64,000 nucleotides of DNA from Collimonas sp. OK242 (GTDB lineage: Bacteria; Pseudomonadota; Gammaproteobacteria; Burkholderiales; Burkholderiaceae_D): contig NZ_FNOR01000014.1 of the NCBI RefSeq assembly GCF_900107095.1, positions 62,001 to 126,000 of the forward strand, in the 5' to 3' direction. Shown here piece after piece: positions 1 to 8,575 of the stretch. Numbering within the stretch: position 1 is the stretch's first letter; each line of letters starts with the position of its first letter. The notes under the pieces were generated by a model, which was not told the DNA's origin, ran no database searches, and worked only from the letters and a program-made list of their open reading frames with translations. The position numbers were made by a program, and so were the translations under genes.

Positions 1-138
1 TTTCTCTTCCTCGGTCATGAAGACCCAATGGGCAACCTCATTAACGGTACGACCACAACCGCGACAAACGTCGTCGAAAGTGGTGGAACAAACCGCCACG
101 CATGGGGTATCGGGACGTTGCGGAGGAGACTCTGACAT
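1..138 (-). CDS. DUF1289 family small Cys-rich protein (C-terminus cut by window edge)
   Basis: Only the first 46 codons are present; the gene runs off position 1. The protein starts MSESPPQRPDTPCVAVCSTT and continues with a CRGCGRT motif and a VAHW segment. Four cysteines (Cys13, Cys17, Cys25, Cys28) in the pattern PCVxVC...CxGCGRT followed by a Trp are typical of DUF1289, small proteins thought to bind iron-sulfur or zinc; their role is not established. An AAAGGT ribosome-binding site lies just upstream of the ATG at 138. It is divergent from the TetR gene at 394. Confidence 0.8.
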   Translation of the reverse strand, partial: MSESPPQRPDTPCVAVCSTTFDDVCRGCGRTVNEVAHWVFMTEEEK

Positions 139-339
139 GCTGACCTTTGAATATGTAAAGCGTTGCCGGGATATCGGCAGCAGGCGCGCCATTTTATAAC
201 AGCGGCAGGACGACTGCGCTGATTAGGTGTGCTCGGAAACAGGGATCCGCGCTGAGTCAAGCAAATATGTTCACTATCATTTCAGCGACGCAAACAACGA
301 CGATAGGCAAGAAGCAATATACAATCTTCACTGAATATA

Positions 340-355
340 TTTGCCAATTGGTAAA
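340..355. promoter_or_regulatory. Imperfect 16-bp palindrome, candidate TetR operator
   Basis: TTTGCCAATTGGTAAA has two 8-nt half-sites around an AATT centre, with one mismatched pair (G343/T352). It lies about 40 bp upstream of the TetR-family start at 394, in the divergent gap with the DUF1289 gene. TetR regulators often repress themselves through such dyads, so autoregulation is inferred. Confidence 0.4.
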
Positions 356-393
356 ACAGCATTGCGGACTGGATATCAGAAAGAAAATAAGTC

Positions 394-1059
394 ATGGAGC
401 AAAAGGCGCCGCGTCGCACCCGCGAAAAAATCATGGATCTGTCGCTGCGACTCTTCAATGAGTTCGGCGAACCCAATATCACCACCACCATCATCGCCGA
501 CGAGATGAAAATCTCGCCGGGAAACCTGTACTACCACTTTCGCAACAAGGACGATATCGTCAATTCGATTTTCGTCACGTTCGAGGAAGAAATCAGCCGC
601 ATGCTGGCCATGACGCAAGGGCAGCGCCCTACCATGCACGACGTCTGGCACTATCTGCACCACATGTTCCAGCTGATCTGGCGCTATCGCTTCTTCTATC
701 GCGATCTCAACGACCTGCTGTCTCGCAATCGCACCCTGGAACTCCACTTCAAGGAAATCTTCGGTCACAAGATAGCCGTGGTCAAAGAGTTATGCCATGG
801 TTTGCAAGAAGATCAGGCGCTGCATGCCAGCCCGGCCGAGATCGACGCCCTGTCGTCCAACATGGTGGTGGTAGCCAGCTACTGGCTGTCCTACCAGTAC
901 GTCCTGAATCCGCGCCAATATACGGAACAGGCGGTAGTGGAACATGCGCTGGCGAGCGGCTGCTACCAGGTGCTGGCACTGATGCAACCCTATCTGCGCG
1001 GCGAAACGCTGGTCCATTTTGAACAACTGAAGACCAAATATTTGCAAAGCACGGTCTGA
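394..1059 (+). CDS. TetR/AcrR family transcriptional regulator
   Basis: A 221-residue protein. Its N-terminal third is a TetR-type DNA-binding domain: a first helix with RTREKIMDLSLRLFNEFGEP, then the helix-turn-helix with ISPGNLYYHFRNKDDIV around residues 40-57. The rest is an alpha-helical ligand and dimer domain that I cannot assign to a subfamily. The stop overlaps the start of the downstream LOG-family gene by one base (TGATG at 1057-1061), so the two are translationally coupled. A palindrome at 340-355 may be its own operator. The effector is unknown. Confidence 0.88.
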   Translation: MEQKAPRRTREKIMDLSLRLFNEFGEPNITTTIIADEMKISPGNLYYHFRNKDDIVNSIFVTFEEEISRMLAMTQGQRPTMHDVWHYLHHMFQLIWRYRFFYRDLNDLLSRNRTLELHFKEIFGHKIAVVKELCHGLQEDQALHASPAEIDALSSNMVVVASYWLSYQYVLNPRQYTEQAVVEHALASGCYQVLALMQPYLRGETLVHFEQLKTKYLQSTV

Positions 1060-1640
1060 TGAAATTTCTCTGCATTTATTGCGGCTCCTCTCCCGGCGCG
1101 ACACCGGTCTATGCGCAAGCAGCGCGCGCACTGGCGCAAGCCATGGTCGAACAGCATATCGCGCTGGTGTATGGCGGCGGCAATGTCGGCCTGATGGGAA
1201 TTATTGCCGATGAAGTCATGCGCCTGGGCGGCCAGGCCACCGGCGTCATCCCGGAAGCATTGCTGAAAAAAGAACTAGGTCACAACGGCCTGACGCAACT
1301 GCATATCGTCAAGGACATGCATGAGCGCAAAGCGATGATGGCCGACCTGTCCGATGGCTTTATCGCCATGCCGGGCGGTGTCGGCACGCTGGAAGAATTG
1401 TTTGAGGTATTTACCTGGGCTCAATTGGGATTCCACCAGAAACCGATAGGCTTGCTGAACGTCGACGGTTTTTACGACGGTTTGCTGCAGTTCATCCAGC
1501 ACATGGTGTCGCAACGCTTCCTGAAAGGCGAGCAGGCGGATATCCTGATAGCGGAAGCGCAGCCCGCGGACTTGCTGCAGCGGTTCAGGTCGTTTGTGCC
1601 GCATCACCTGCCGAAATGGCTGGACCGCAACACCATCTGA
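1059..1640 (+). CDS. LOG family protein (TIGR00730), nucleoside 5'-monophosphate phosphoribohydrolase-like
   Basis: A 193-residue Rossmann-fold protein starting MKFLCIYCGSSPG. It carries both family signatures: the Arg-Lys segment DMHERKAMM (about residues 86-94) and PGGVGTLEE (105-113). In LOG enzymes these residues bind and hydrolyse cytokinin riboside 5'-monophosphate or other nucleotides; in most bacteria the physiological substrate is unclear. Length is normal for the family. It is the second gene of a two-gene unit with the TetR regulator and ends just before a strong inverted repeat that separates it from the convergent metZ. Confidence 0.88.
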   Translation: MKFLCIYCGSSPGATPVYAQAARALAQAMVEQHIALVYGGGNVGLMGIIADEVMRLGGQATGVIPEALLKKELGHNGLTQLHIVKDMHERKAMMADLSDGFIAMPGGVGTLEELFEVFTWAQLGFHQKPIGLLNVDGFYDGLLQFIQHMVSQRFLKGEQADILIAEAQPADLLQRFRSFVPHHLPKWLDRNTI

Positions 1641-1647
1641 AATGCAA

Positions 1648-1680
1648 ACGGGGTGGGCACACTCATAGTGCCCACCCCGT
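1648..1680. terminator. Perfect 13-bp inverted repeat between convergent genes
   Basis: ACGGGGTGGGCAC (1648-1660) and its exact reverse complement (1668-1680) flank a 7-nt loop. It lies between the stops of the LOG gene and metZ, where a bidirectional terminator is expected. There is no clear T-tract on either side. The GGGTGGGCA core recurs at 2969-2996, so it may be a REP-like element. Confidence 0.55.
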
Positions 1681-1697
1681 CGCATAACCCTGCCAGA

Positions 1698-2933
1698 CTA
1701 AGCCTGCAGCGCTTGCCGGAAATCTTCCACCAGGTCTGCCGTATCTTCAATCCCGATCGACACCCGTATCAGCGATTCGCTGATGCCCATGGCAGCGCGG
1801 CGCTCTGCTCCCATCTCATAGAAAATGGTATGCGCAACCGCGATGACCAGGGTGCGGTTGTCGCCCAGATGGGTGCCGGAGATCGCCAATTTCAGGCGGT
1901 TCAGGTAATCGAAACAATCGATTTCCGGCTTCAATTCAAAACTGAACAGATAACCGGACGCACGGAACAGATCGGCCGCCAACGCGTGTTGCGGATGTGA
2001 TTTCAAGCCCGGATAGTGTACTGCCGCCACCCGCGGATCGGCTTCCAGCATCTGCGCTACAGCCAGCGCACTGGCGCTGCTGCGCTCCATCCGCAGCGCC
2101 ACGGTTTCTGCGCCGACGGCGATATGGTGCGCCGCCTCCGGCCCGAGAGATGCGCCGAAGTCACGCAAGCTTTTGGCGCGGATCTGCGCCATGGCCCATT
2201 GCACCTGCGGATTGCGTTTGTAGGCATCGAGGATATTCGGATAGCGGCTCCAGTCATACAAGCCGGTATCGGTGAGCGCGCCGCCCAGCGCATTGCCATG
2301 GCCGCCGATCGACTTGGTCAGGGAATTGACCACCAGCCCGGCGCCCACCGATTTCGGCTGGAACAGATAAGGCGAAGTCATGGTGTTATCCACCACGAAT
2401 AAAATACCGCGGTCGCGACACAAAGCGCCAATGCGCTTGAGGTCGGCAACCTGGGTGCGCGGGTTGGCAATGGTTTCAACAAACACCATGCGTGTCGCCG
2501 GTGTCAATGCGGCTTCCACCTGCGCCACATCGGTGGCGTCGACCATGCTCACTTTGCCGCCCAGACCAGCGAAGGTTTGCCACAGGCTGGCGGTATTCCC
2601 GAACAAGAATACCGATGACACCACGTGATCGCCTTCGCGCAGCAACGCTTGCACCAGCGCACCGATGGCCGCCATGCCGGAAGCGAAACAGATAGTGGCG
2701 TAAGCCCCTTCCATTTTTGTCACTTTGTCTTCAAGCGCTGCAACGGTCGGGTTGCCCTGGCGGCCATACCGATAACCGGACTGCTTGCCCTGGAATACTT
2801 CAGCCAGCTGGCGCGCATCGCTGTAACCCCAGGTTACCGAGGTGTGGATAGGCTTGTGCGGCGCGCCGTGCTCGATGGTTTTTTGCCGGTCGCTGTGCAG
2901 GATGGTGGTGGTGAAGCCGTATCTTGAAGTCAT
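1698..2933 (-). CDS. metZ: O-succinylhomoserine sulfhydrylase / cystathionine gamma-synthase family PLP enzyme
   Basis: A 411-residue Cys/Met-metabolism PLP enzyme. Visible are the phosphate-binding YRYGRQGNPT segment (residues 54-63), the PLP-ring Asp182 in VVDNT, and the Schiff-base lysine Lys207 in NSLTKSIGGHGN. The family converts O-acyl-homoserine with sulfide to homocysteine (MetZ) or with cysteine to cystathionine (MetB). The position just downstream of purF matches the metZ locus of many betaproteobacteria and pseudomonads, which favours MetZ, but sequence reading alone does not fix the substrate. ATG at 2933. Between purF and this gene lies the hairpin 2969-2996, so expression may be partly uncoupled. 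Confidence 0.85.
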   Translation of the reverse strand: MTSRYGFTTTILHSDRQKTIEHGAPHKPIHTSVTWGYSDARQLAEVFQGKQSGYRYGRQGNPTVAALEDKVTKMEGAYATICFASGMAAIGALVQALLREGDHVVSSVFLFGNTASLWQTFAGLGGKVSMVDATDVAQVEAALTPATRMVFVETIANPRTQVADLKRIGALCRDRGILFVVDNTMTSPYLFQPKSVGAGLVVNSLTKSIGGHGNALGGALTDTGLYDWSRYPNILDAYKRNPQVQWAMAQIRAKSLRDFGASLGPEAAHHIAVGAETVALRMERSSASALAVAQMLEADPRVAAVHYPGLKSHPQHALAADLFRASGYLFSFELKPEIDCFDYLNRLKLAISGTHLGDNRTLVIAVAHTIFYEMGAERRAAMGISESLIRVSIGIEDTADLVEDFRQALQA

Positions 2934-2968
2934 ATTTGATTAATGCTTGTTTGAGAGCCATGGCATGC

Positions 2969-2996
2969 AGGGCGGGCAAGAGAACTTGCCCACCCT
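2969..2996 (-). terminator. GC-rich hairpin between purF and metZ
   Basis: AGGGCGGGCAAG (2969-2980), loop AGAA, then CTTGCCCACCCT (2985-2996): 12-nt arms with one mismatch. It follows purF on the minus strand and precedes metZ by about 35 nt. There is no T-tract, so attenuation or a REP-like role is as plausible as full termination. Its core resembles the inverted repeat at 1648-1680. Confidence 0.45.
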
Positions 2997-3013
2997 ACTT
3001 CGCGACCTGACAA

Positions 3014-4531
3014 TCAGTCAACTTGCGCCAGGCTCAAATTCAACTGCGAACGCACCGCATCTTCGCTTTCAGGCTTTGGATTATTGCGTGCGAACTCGAT
3101 GCGGTCGAGATAGTCGCGCGAAATGTCGCCGGTGATGTAGTTGCCGTCAAAGCAGGATGCTTCGAAATTCTTCAGCAGAGGATTGACGTCGGAAATCGAA
3201 CGCTTGAGGGCGTCGATATCCTGATACACCAATGCATCAGCGGTAATTTCGCGGCAGACTTCTTCATCGGTGCGGCCATAGGCGATCAGCTCGCCGCGGG
3301 TCGGCATGTCGATGCCGTAGACGTTGGGGAACTTGACCGGTGGCGCGGCCGAGGCAAAGATCACGCGCTTGGCGCCGGAATCACGCGCCATTTGCACGAT
3401 TTCACGGCTGGTGGTGCCGCGCACGATCGAATCGTCGACCAGCAGCACAGTCTTGCCCTTGAACTCGGAACCGATGGCATTGAGCTTCTGGCGCACCGAT
3501 TTCTTGCGGATTGCCTGCCCTGGCATCAGGAAGGTGCGGCCGATGTAACGGTTCTTGATGAAGCCTTCGCGATATTCGATATTCAGCTTGAGCGCCAGCT
3601 GGATTGCCGCAGGACGGGACGAATCGGGAATCGGCATGACCACATCGATGTCGCCGCCGGGAAATTCGCGCTTGATCTTGTCGGCCAGGTACTCGCCCAT
3701 TTTCAGGCGGGTTGCATACACCGACGCGCCGTCGATGATCGAATCAGGGCGGGCCAGGTAAACGAATTCGAAGGCGCAAGGATTCAGGGTCGGATTGTCC
3801 GCGCATTGCTGGTTGTACATCTGGCCATCGATGTCGATGAAAATCGCTTCACCCGGCATCACATCGCGCAGGAAGCGGAAACCCAGGCCTTCCAGGGCGA
3901 CCGATTCGCTGGCGATGACGTACTCAGTGCCCTTGTCGCTTTCATTGAGGCCTATGCACAGCGGCCGGATCCCGTACGGATCGCGGAATGCCAGCAAACC
4001 ATGGCCGGCAATCTGCGCCACCACGGCGTAAGAGCCGCGCACACGCTTGTGGACGCTTGCCACGGCCTTGAACAAGACGCCAGGATCGAGCGAGTAGCCG
4101 ATCGTTGCCTGCTGGATTTCATGCGCCAGCACGTTCAGCAACACTTCGGTGTCTGAATCGGTGTTGATATGCCGCCTATCGTTTTTGAACATCTCGATTT
4201 TCAGCTGCTCGGCGTTGGTCAGGTTGCCGTTGTGCGCCAGGATGATGCCGAATGGCGCATTGACGTAAAACGGCTGCGCCTCTTCCGCGCTGGCGGTGCC
4301 TGCGGTCGGGTAACGCACCTGGCCGATGCCGAAATTGCCTGGCAGCGAGCGCATGTTGCGGGTGCGGAAGACGTCGCGCACCAGGCCGTTGGCCTTGTGC
4401 ATGAAAAATCCGTTGCCGTGATTGGTAGCGATCCCCGCTGCATCCTGACCACGATGCTGCAAAAGCAACAAGGCGTCATAAATGAGCTGATTGGCGGGGT
4501 TGTGGGAAGCGATGCCGACTATGCCACACAT
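3014..4531 (-). CDS. purF: Amidophosphoribosyltransferase
   Basis: A 505-residue enzyme for the first committed step of purine synthesis (PRPP + glutamine to phosphoribosylamine). It begins MCGIVGIAS, so Cys2 becomes the N-terminal nucleophile of the glutaminase domain after Met removal. The C-terminal phosphoribosyltransferase domain has the PRPP loop VLLVDDSIVRGTTS (about 362-375). An AGGAG site precedes the ATG. It lies downstream of cvpA, as in E. coli and many Proteobacteria. Confidence 0.97.
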   Translation of the reverse strand: MCGIVGIASHNPANQLIYDALLLLQHRGQDAAGIATNHGNGFFMHKANGLVRDVFRTRNMRSLPGNFGIGQVRYPTAGTASAEEAQPFYVNAPFGIILAHNGNLTNAEQLKIEMFKNDRRHINTDSDTEVLLNVLAHEIQQATIGYSLDPGVLFKAVASVHKRVRGSYAVVAQIAGHGLLAFRDPYGIRPLCIGLNESDKGTEYVIASESVALEGLGFRFLRDVMPGEAIFIDIDGQMYNQQCADNPTLNPCAFEFVYLARPDSIIDGASVYATRLKMGEYLADKIKREFPGGDIDVVMPIPDSSRPAAIQLALKLNIEYREGFIKNRYIGRTFLMPGQAIRKKSVRQKLNAIGSEFKGKTVLLVDDSIVRGTTSREIVQMARDSGAKRVIFASAAPPVKFPNVYGIDMPTRGELIAYGRTDEEVCREITADALVYQDIDALKRSISDVNPLLKNFEASCFDGNYITGDISRDYLDRIEFARNNPKPESEDAVRSQLNLSLAQVD

Positions 4532-4635
4532 GGTGGACTCCTAAACAATAAACAATCCGGGACTACTCAATGGGATTCATGCAAATTTCGGCGTACCGTG
4601 CCGGCGAAATTCCACGTAAATCCTGTAAAGCGAAT

Positions 4636-5124
4636 TCAAAACTTCAGATGGCTGGCAAACTGCCCGGGCAAATACGGTATGACAGTACGCGCAGCGGTCT
4701 CCGCCAACGGGCTCAGCATCGCATCGCGCCATAAAGGCTGTTGCGGAATTGCCGTAGCACCACATACCAAAACCACCGCCAACACAATCACCAGGCCGCG
4801 CGCCACGCCGAACAAGACACCCAGCCCATGATCCACCAGTCCCAGACCACTGGCTTTGATCACGGCTTCCAGCGCCATGCTCAACAACATCATTAATAAC
4901 CTTACGCCAATAAACAAAGCCAGAAAAGCCACGATTAAACGCGCTACATTTCCAGGAATCACTTCGGGCAGCAATTTTGCCAGATTTTCACCATACGCGT
5001 TGGCGACCACCAAGGCCACGACCCAACCTGCCAACGACAGGATTTCCCTTACCAGACCGCGCAAAGTGCTGATCACGACCGAGCAGATCAGTACGAATAT
5101 CACCAGATAGTCGAAAATTGTCAC
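4636..5124 (-). CDS. cvpA: CvpA family inner-membrane protein
   Basis: A 162-residue hydrophobic protein with about four membrane segments, starting with TIFDYLVIFVLICSVVIST and carrying the family pattern GLVREILSLAGWVVALVVA. CvpA was first linked to colicin V export; its exact function is unclear and envelope stress phenotypes are reported for the family. The reading frame begins at a GTG at 5124, the only sensible start because the first membrane segment follows at once. It lies directly upstream of purF and downstream of the SPOR gene. Confidence 0.9.
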   Translation of the reverse strand: MTIFDYLVIFVLICSVVISTLRGLVREILSLAGWVVALVVANAYGENLAKLLPEVIPGNVARLIVAFLALFIGVRLLMMLLSMALEAVIKASGLGLVDHGLGVLFGVARGLVIVLAVVLVCGATAIPQQPLWRDAMLSPLAETAARTVIPYLPGQFASHLKF

Positions 5125-5224
5125 GCTGTCCGCATCGTTGTCTGCATATTTGTGATCAGTGGCCTATATGGCGCCCTATGCGGCCGAAATCAAGCCACGC
5201 GCTCGCTGGCTCGTTAGCTTATTA

Positions 5225-6145
5225 TCAACCTGGAATCAAACTGCCGTTCAGACCCAGCCTGGTCAGCTTGGCGCGCATTTTTTCAGCCTCTTCCTTGCTG
5301 TTGAACGGACCAACGCGGATACGGATGCGATCCCCGGCCTGGGTTGGGATTTTTTGAGTATATGAATGAATGCCGGCTTCTTTCAGCTTGCCCTGCAGCT
5401 CATCGACCTTGTCTTGCGATGCCAGTGCTGCCACCTGCAGCGCGAATTTTCCCGGCTTCTTGTCGGCTGCCGGCGCGGCTACAGCCCGTCCTTCCAGAAT
5501 CGCTTGCGCCCGCGCTGCGTCATCATGCTTGTCAGCAACCTGGCTTGGCTCGGTTTTAGGCTTTGGCTTCGCCTCGGGCTTTGGTTTAGGTTCCGGCTTG
5601 GGCGCGACCTCCGGCGGCGCCACCGCTACCACCTTTGGCGTCGGCGCTGTAGCAGCATTGCCAGCCACGGCGGGTTTGGCTGCGCTCGCTGCCGGTGGCG
5701 CTGGTGCAACCGGGGTGCTGCTGGCCGGATCAACTATTTCTTCCTGTTGATCAAGGCCGCTGCTATTGCTGACCGATGCCGCCGCGCTGGCCGAGGCACT
5801 TGCGCTTGCGCCCAATTTATCGCGCGAAGGGATTTGAATTGCAATATCGTTGGGCAGCGACTTCGGCTCGGAATCTAGAATCATCGGCAACACAATCACT
5901 ACCGCCAGCACCAGGGCTACCGCTCCAACCAGCCGGCGCCGGGCTCGCTTCTTTTCCGGCAGGACCGGATCTACCGCTTCATTCGGCTGGTTGCCGACCT
6001 TGCTTGCCTTGGCTTTGCGCGCACGCAGAGGCAGTTCGCCCTGCTCCGCGCCAAGGCCGAATCCGGCATCCGCCTTTGAACGATAAACGCCCTGGTCAGG
6101 GTCTGTTTGCTGCTTGTTTTTGCGAAGAAAAGAGAACAAACCCAT
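5225..6145 (-). CDS. SPOR domain-containing protein (DedD-like)
   Basis: A 306-residue bitopic membrane protein. The cytoplasmic N-terminus (1-70) is charged, one membrane segment follows around 73-92 (VGAVALVLAVVIVLPMIL), then a long Pro/Ala/Lys linker with repeated PKPEPKPKPEAKPK-type stretches (about 140-215), and a C-terminal SPOR domain (about 231-306, GKFALQVAALASQDKVDELQ to the end). SPOR domains bind denuded glycan strands at the division septum; DedD is the family member usually found between folC and cvpA. The position here matches. Confidence 0.88.
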   Translation of the reverse strand: MGLFSFLRKNKQQTDPDQGVYRSKADAGFGLGAEQGELPLRARKAKASKVGNQPNEAVDPVLPEKKRARRRLVGAVALVLAVVIVLPMILDSEPKSLPNDIAIQIPSRDKLGASASASASAAASVSNSSGLDQQEEIVDPASSTPVAPAPPAASAAKPAVAGNAATAPTPKVVAVAPPEVAPKPEPKPKPEAKPKPKTEPSQVADKHDDAARAQAILEGRAVAAPAADKKPGKFALQVAALASQDKVDELQGKLKEAGIHSYTQKIPTQAGDRIRIRVGPFNSKEEAEKMRAKLTRLGLNGSLIPG

Positions 6146-6212
6146 GCGATATTTTTTGCTAGCCAGTGAGCCGGTTCACACGCATACCCCGTGCATACCC
6201 GCTGATAAATCG

Positions 6213-7523
6213 TCAGTGAAATCCAGACTTTCTGGCCGCCATTACACCGGCCACTGTCAGGAACGATCCGAAAACCACAATTCTATCATTCTCACCTGCC
6301 CTGCTTAATGCATTTGCATAGGCTTGTGCAGGAGAATCGAAGGACATGACGCTGGATTGCGCATCCGGCCCGTGTTCCGGATGGACACCGGCCTCCAGCA
6401 AGCGTTCTTGCAGCTGCTCGCCAGTGGCCGCGCGCGGCAGCGGCAACGCCGCCAGACACCAATGATCGATGCGTGTCTTCAATTGCGCGACTATGCCCTC
6501 GATATCCTTGTCCAGCATGGCGCCGAATACCGCATAGGTATACGGATGAAAGCCCATATTATCGAGATTCTGGGCCAGGGTCGCCGCCGCATGCGGATTA
6601 TGCGCGACGTCCAGGATCACCAGCGGCTGTCCCGGCAAAACCTGGAAACGGCCCGGCAAATCCATCATGACAAAGCCGCTGCGCACCTCCTGCGCGCTGA
6701 CCGGCAATCGCTGCCGCAGCGCCTCCAGCGCAGCCAATGCCGCCGAAGCATTCAGCAACTGGTTGGCGCCGCGCAAGCTGGGATAGCCCAATGAATTGCG
6801 GCGCTGGCCGCGGCCGCCGTAATTCCACTGCTGCTTGTCGCCGGTATAGTTGAAATCGCGCCCCAGCAGCCAAAGGTCGGCGCCGATCGCATTGGCGTGA
6901 TCGATCAATGATTGCGGCGGCACCGGATCGCTGCAGATGGCGGCTTTGCCGGCGCGGAAAATGCCGGCCTTCTCAAAACCGATTTTCTCGCGCGTGTCGC
7001 CCAGGTATTCGGTATGGTCGATATCGACGCTGGTGACGATAGCCACATCTGCATCGACAATATTGACCGCATCGAGGCGCCCGCCCAGACCCACTTCCAG
7101 GATCACCACATCGAGCTTGGCCGCTGCCAGCAGATGCATGATGGCCAGCGTGGTGAACTCAAAATAAGTCAGGGAAATGTCGCCGCGTTGCGCCTCTACC
7201 GCCTCGAAACTGGCGATCAGGGCCGCATCCGACGCCGATTCGCCGCCAATGCGCGCGCGCTCGTTGAAATCGAGGAAGTGCGGTTTGATATACAGGCCGA
7301 CCTTGTAACCGGCGCGCAGCAGGATAGCTTCCAGCATGGCGCAGGTCGAGCCTTTGCCATTGGTGCCGGCAACCATGATGACCGGACAGGCAAATTGCAG
7401 CTGAAGTCTGTCCTTCACCTGCACCACCCGGTCCAGGCCCATGTCTATGGTTTTGAAGTGGCGCGACTCCAGCAGAGCAAGCCAGTCGGCCAGCGTCACA
7501 GGCTTGGCGGAAATATTTGACAT
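6213..7523 (-). CDS. folC: Bifunctional dihydrofolate synthase / folylpolyglutamate synthase
   Basis: About 436 residues. It ligates glutamate to dihydropteroate and adds further glutamates to folates. The Mur-ligase-type P-loop GTNGKGST is near residues 53-60, followed by family blocks such as GLYIKPHFLDFNERARIGGE and LEVGLGGRLDAVN. The start at 7523 (MSNISAKP) has GGA seven nt upstream; an in-frame ATG four codons earlier (7535) lacks a site. It is downstream of accD, behind a terminator hairpin, and upstream of the SPOR gene. Confidence 0.95.
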   Translation of the reverse strand: MSNISAKPVTLADWLALLESRHFKTIDMGLDRVVQVKDRLQLQFACPVIMVAGTNGKGSTCAMLEAILLRAGYKVGLYIKPHFLDFNERARIGGESASDAALIASFEAVEAQRGDISLTYFEFTTLAIMHLLAAAKLDVVILEVGLGGRLDAVNIVDADVAIVTSVDIDHTEYLGDTREKIGFEKAGIFRAGKAAICSDPVPPQSLIDHANAIGADLWLLGRDFNYTGDKQQWNYGGRGQRRNSLGYPSLRGANQLLNASAALAALEALRQRLPVSAQEVRSGFVMMDLPGRFQVLPGQPLVILDVAHNPHAAATLAQNLDNMGFHPYTYAVFGAMLDKDIEGIVAQLKTRIDHWCLAALPLPRAATGEQLQERLLEAGVHPEHGPDAQSSVMSFDSPAQAYANALSRAGENDRIVVFGSFLTVAGVMAARKSGFH

Positions 7524-7543
7524 TTTGACATCCAACTAAAAGC

Positions 7544-7572
7544 AAAAGGCCTGAACCGCGACAGTTCAGGCC
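7544..7572 (-). terminator. Rho-independent terminator after accD
   Basis: On the minus strand a perfect 9-bp stem GGCCTGAAC/GTTCAGGCC (7548-7556 and 7564-7572, 7-nt loop) is followed by TTTTGCTTTT. It lies 18-42 nt after the accD stop and before folC. It is the cleanest intrinsic terminator in the window. Confidence 0.8.
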
Positions 7573-7589
7573 CCGTGGCAAAATTCACA

Positions 7590-8462
7590 TCAAGCGATGG
7601 ATTCAGCCGGCTGATCTTGCAACAGCGCCAACAAATGCGCAATTTCTTCACGCATCTTGCGGCGGTCGACAATCATGTCGACTGCTCCCTTGGTGACCAG
7701 GAATTCGGCGCGCTGGAAGCCTTCAGGCAGCTTTTCACGCACGGTATTCTCAATCACCCGCGGACCGGCAAAACCGATCAGCGCTTTCGGTTCCGCGATC
7801 ACGACATCGCCCATGAAGGCGAAAGAGGCGGAAACGCCGCCCATGGTCGGATCGGTCAGGATGCTGATGAACGGCAATTTCTTTTCCGACAGCTTGGTCA
7901 GCATCGCAGTGGTCTTGGCCATCTGCATCAGGGACAACAAGCCTTCTTGCATACGCGCGCCACCGGTAGCGGTGATGCAGATGAACGGCACTTTTTGCTC
8001 CAGCGCAACCTGGGCGCCGCGCACAAAGCGCTCACCCACCACCGAACCCATGGATCCGCCCATGAATTCAAACTCAAACGCCGCCACGACCACTGGCAAG
8101 GTCATGATGGAACCGCCCAGCACGATCAGCGCATCGGTTTCGCCGGTGGCGTCCATCGCAGCTTTCAGACGGTCCGGGTATTTCTTGCTGTCTTTGAATT
8201 TGAGGGTGTCGATCGGCAGGGTTTCCTGGCCGATTTCATAGCGTCCGCCGGCATCCAGCAAGGCATCCAGGCGTTCACGTGCACGTATCCGCATGTGGTG
8301 GTCGCACTTCGGGCAAACATGGATGTTCGACTCCAGATCGGTGCGATACAAAACCGCCTCGCACGCCGGGCATTTGACCCACAATCCCTCAGGGATCGAT
8401 TTACGGGTTGCCGAGTCGCTGCGCTGAATACGTGGGGGTAGTAATTTTTCTAGCCAACTCAT
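7590..8462 (-). CDS. accD: Acetyl-CoA carboxylase carboxyltransferase subunit beta
   Basis: A 290-residue protein of the carboxyltransferase that moves the carboxyl group from biotin to acetyl-CoA in fatty-acid synthesis (with AccA, not in this window). The N-terminal zinc ribbon has Cys31, Cys34, Cys50 and Cys53 (CPAC...CPKC). The crotonase-like core has [15 protein letters not shown] and [13 protein letters not shown] strong AAGGAGGTCAC site precedes the ATG. It sits between trpA and folC, as in many Proteobacteria. Confidence 0.97.
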   Translation of the reverse strand: MSWLEKLLPPRIQRSDSATRKSIPEGLWVKCPACEAVLYRTDLESNIHVCPKCDHHMRIRARERLDALLDAGGRYEIGQETLPIDTLKFKDSKKYPDRLKAAMDATGETDALIVLGGSIMTLPVVVAAFEFEFMGGSMGSVVGERFVRGAQVALEQKVPFICITATGGARMQEGLLSLMQMAKTTAMLTKLSEKKLPFISILTDPTMGGVSASFAFMGDVVIAEPKALIGFAGPRVIENTVREKLPEGFQRAEFLVTKGAVDMIVDRRKMREEIAHLLALLQDQPAESIA

Positions 8463-8575
8463 AGAGTGACCTCCTTCAGATTTTTTTCTTGCCGAATTGT
8501 ACCTTCATCCCCAAATCAGCGAAATAGCTAATCAAACCAGCTGATTCGGGAAACATTTCCATTCCGACATGTAAA

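Noticed and set aside
3023-4156. Plus-strand open frame of 377 codons opposite purF
   Set aside because: It is the complement of a fully conserved purF; the translation has no family character and no ribosome-binding site.
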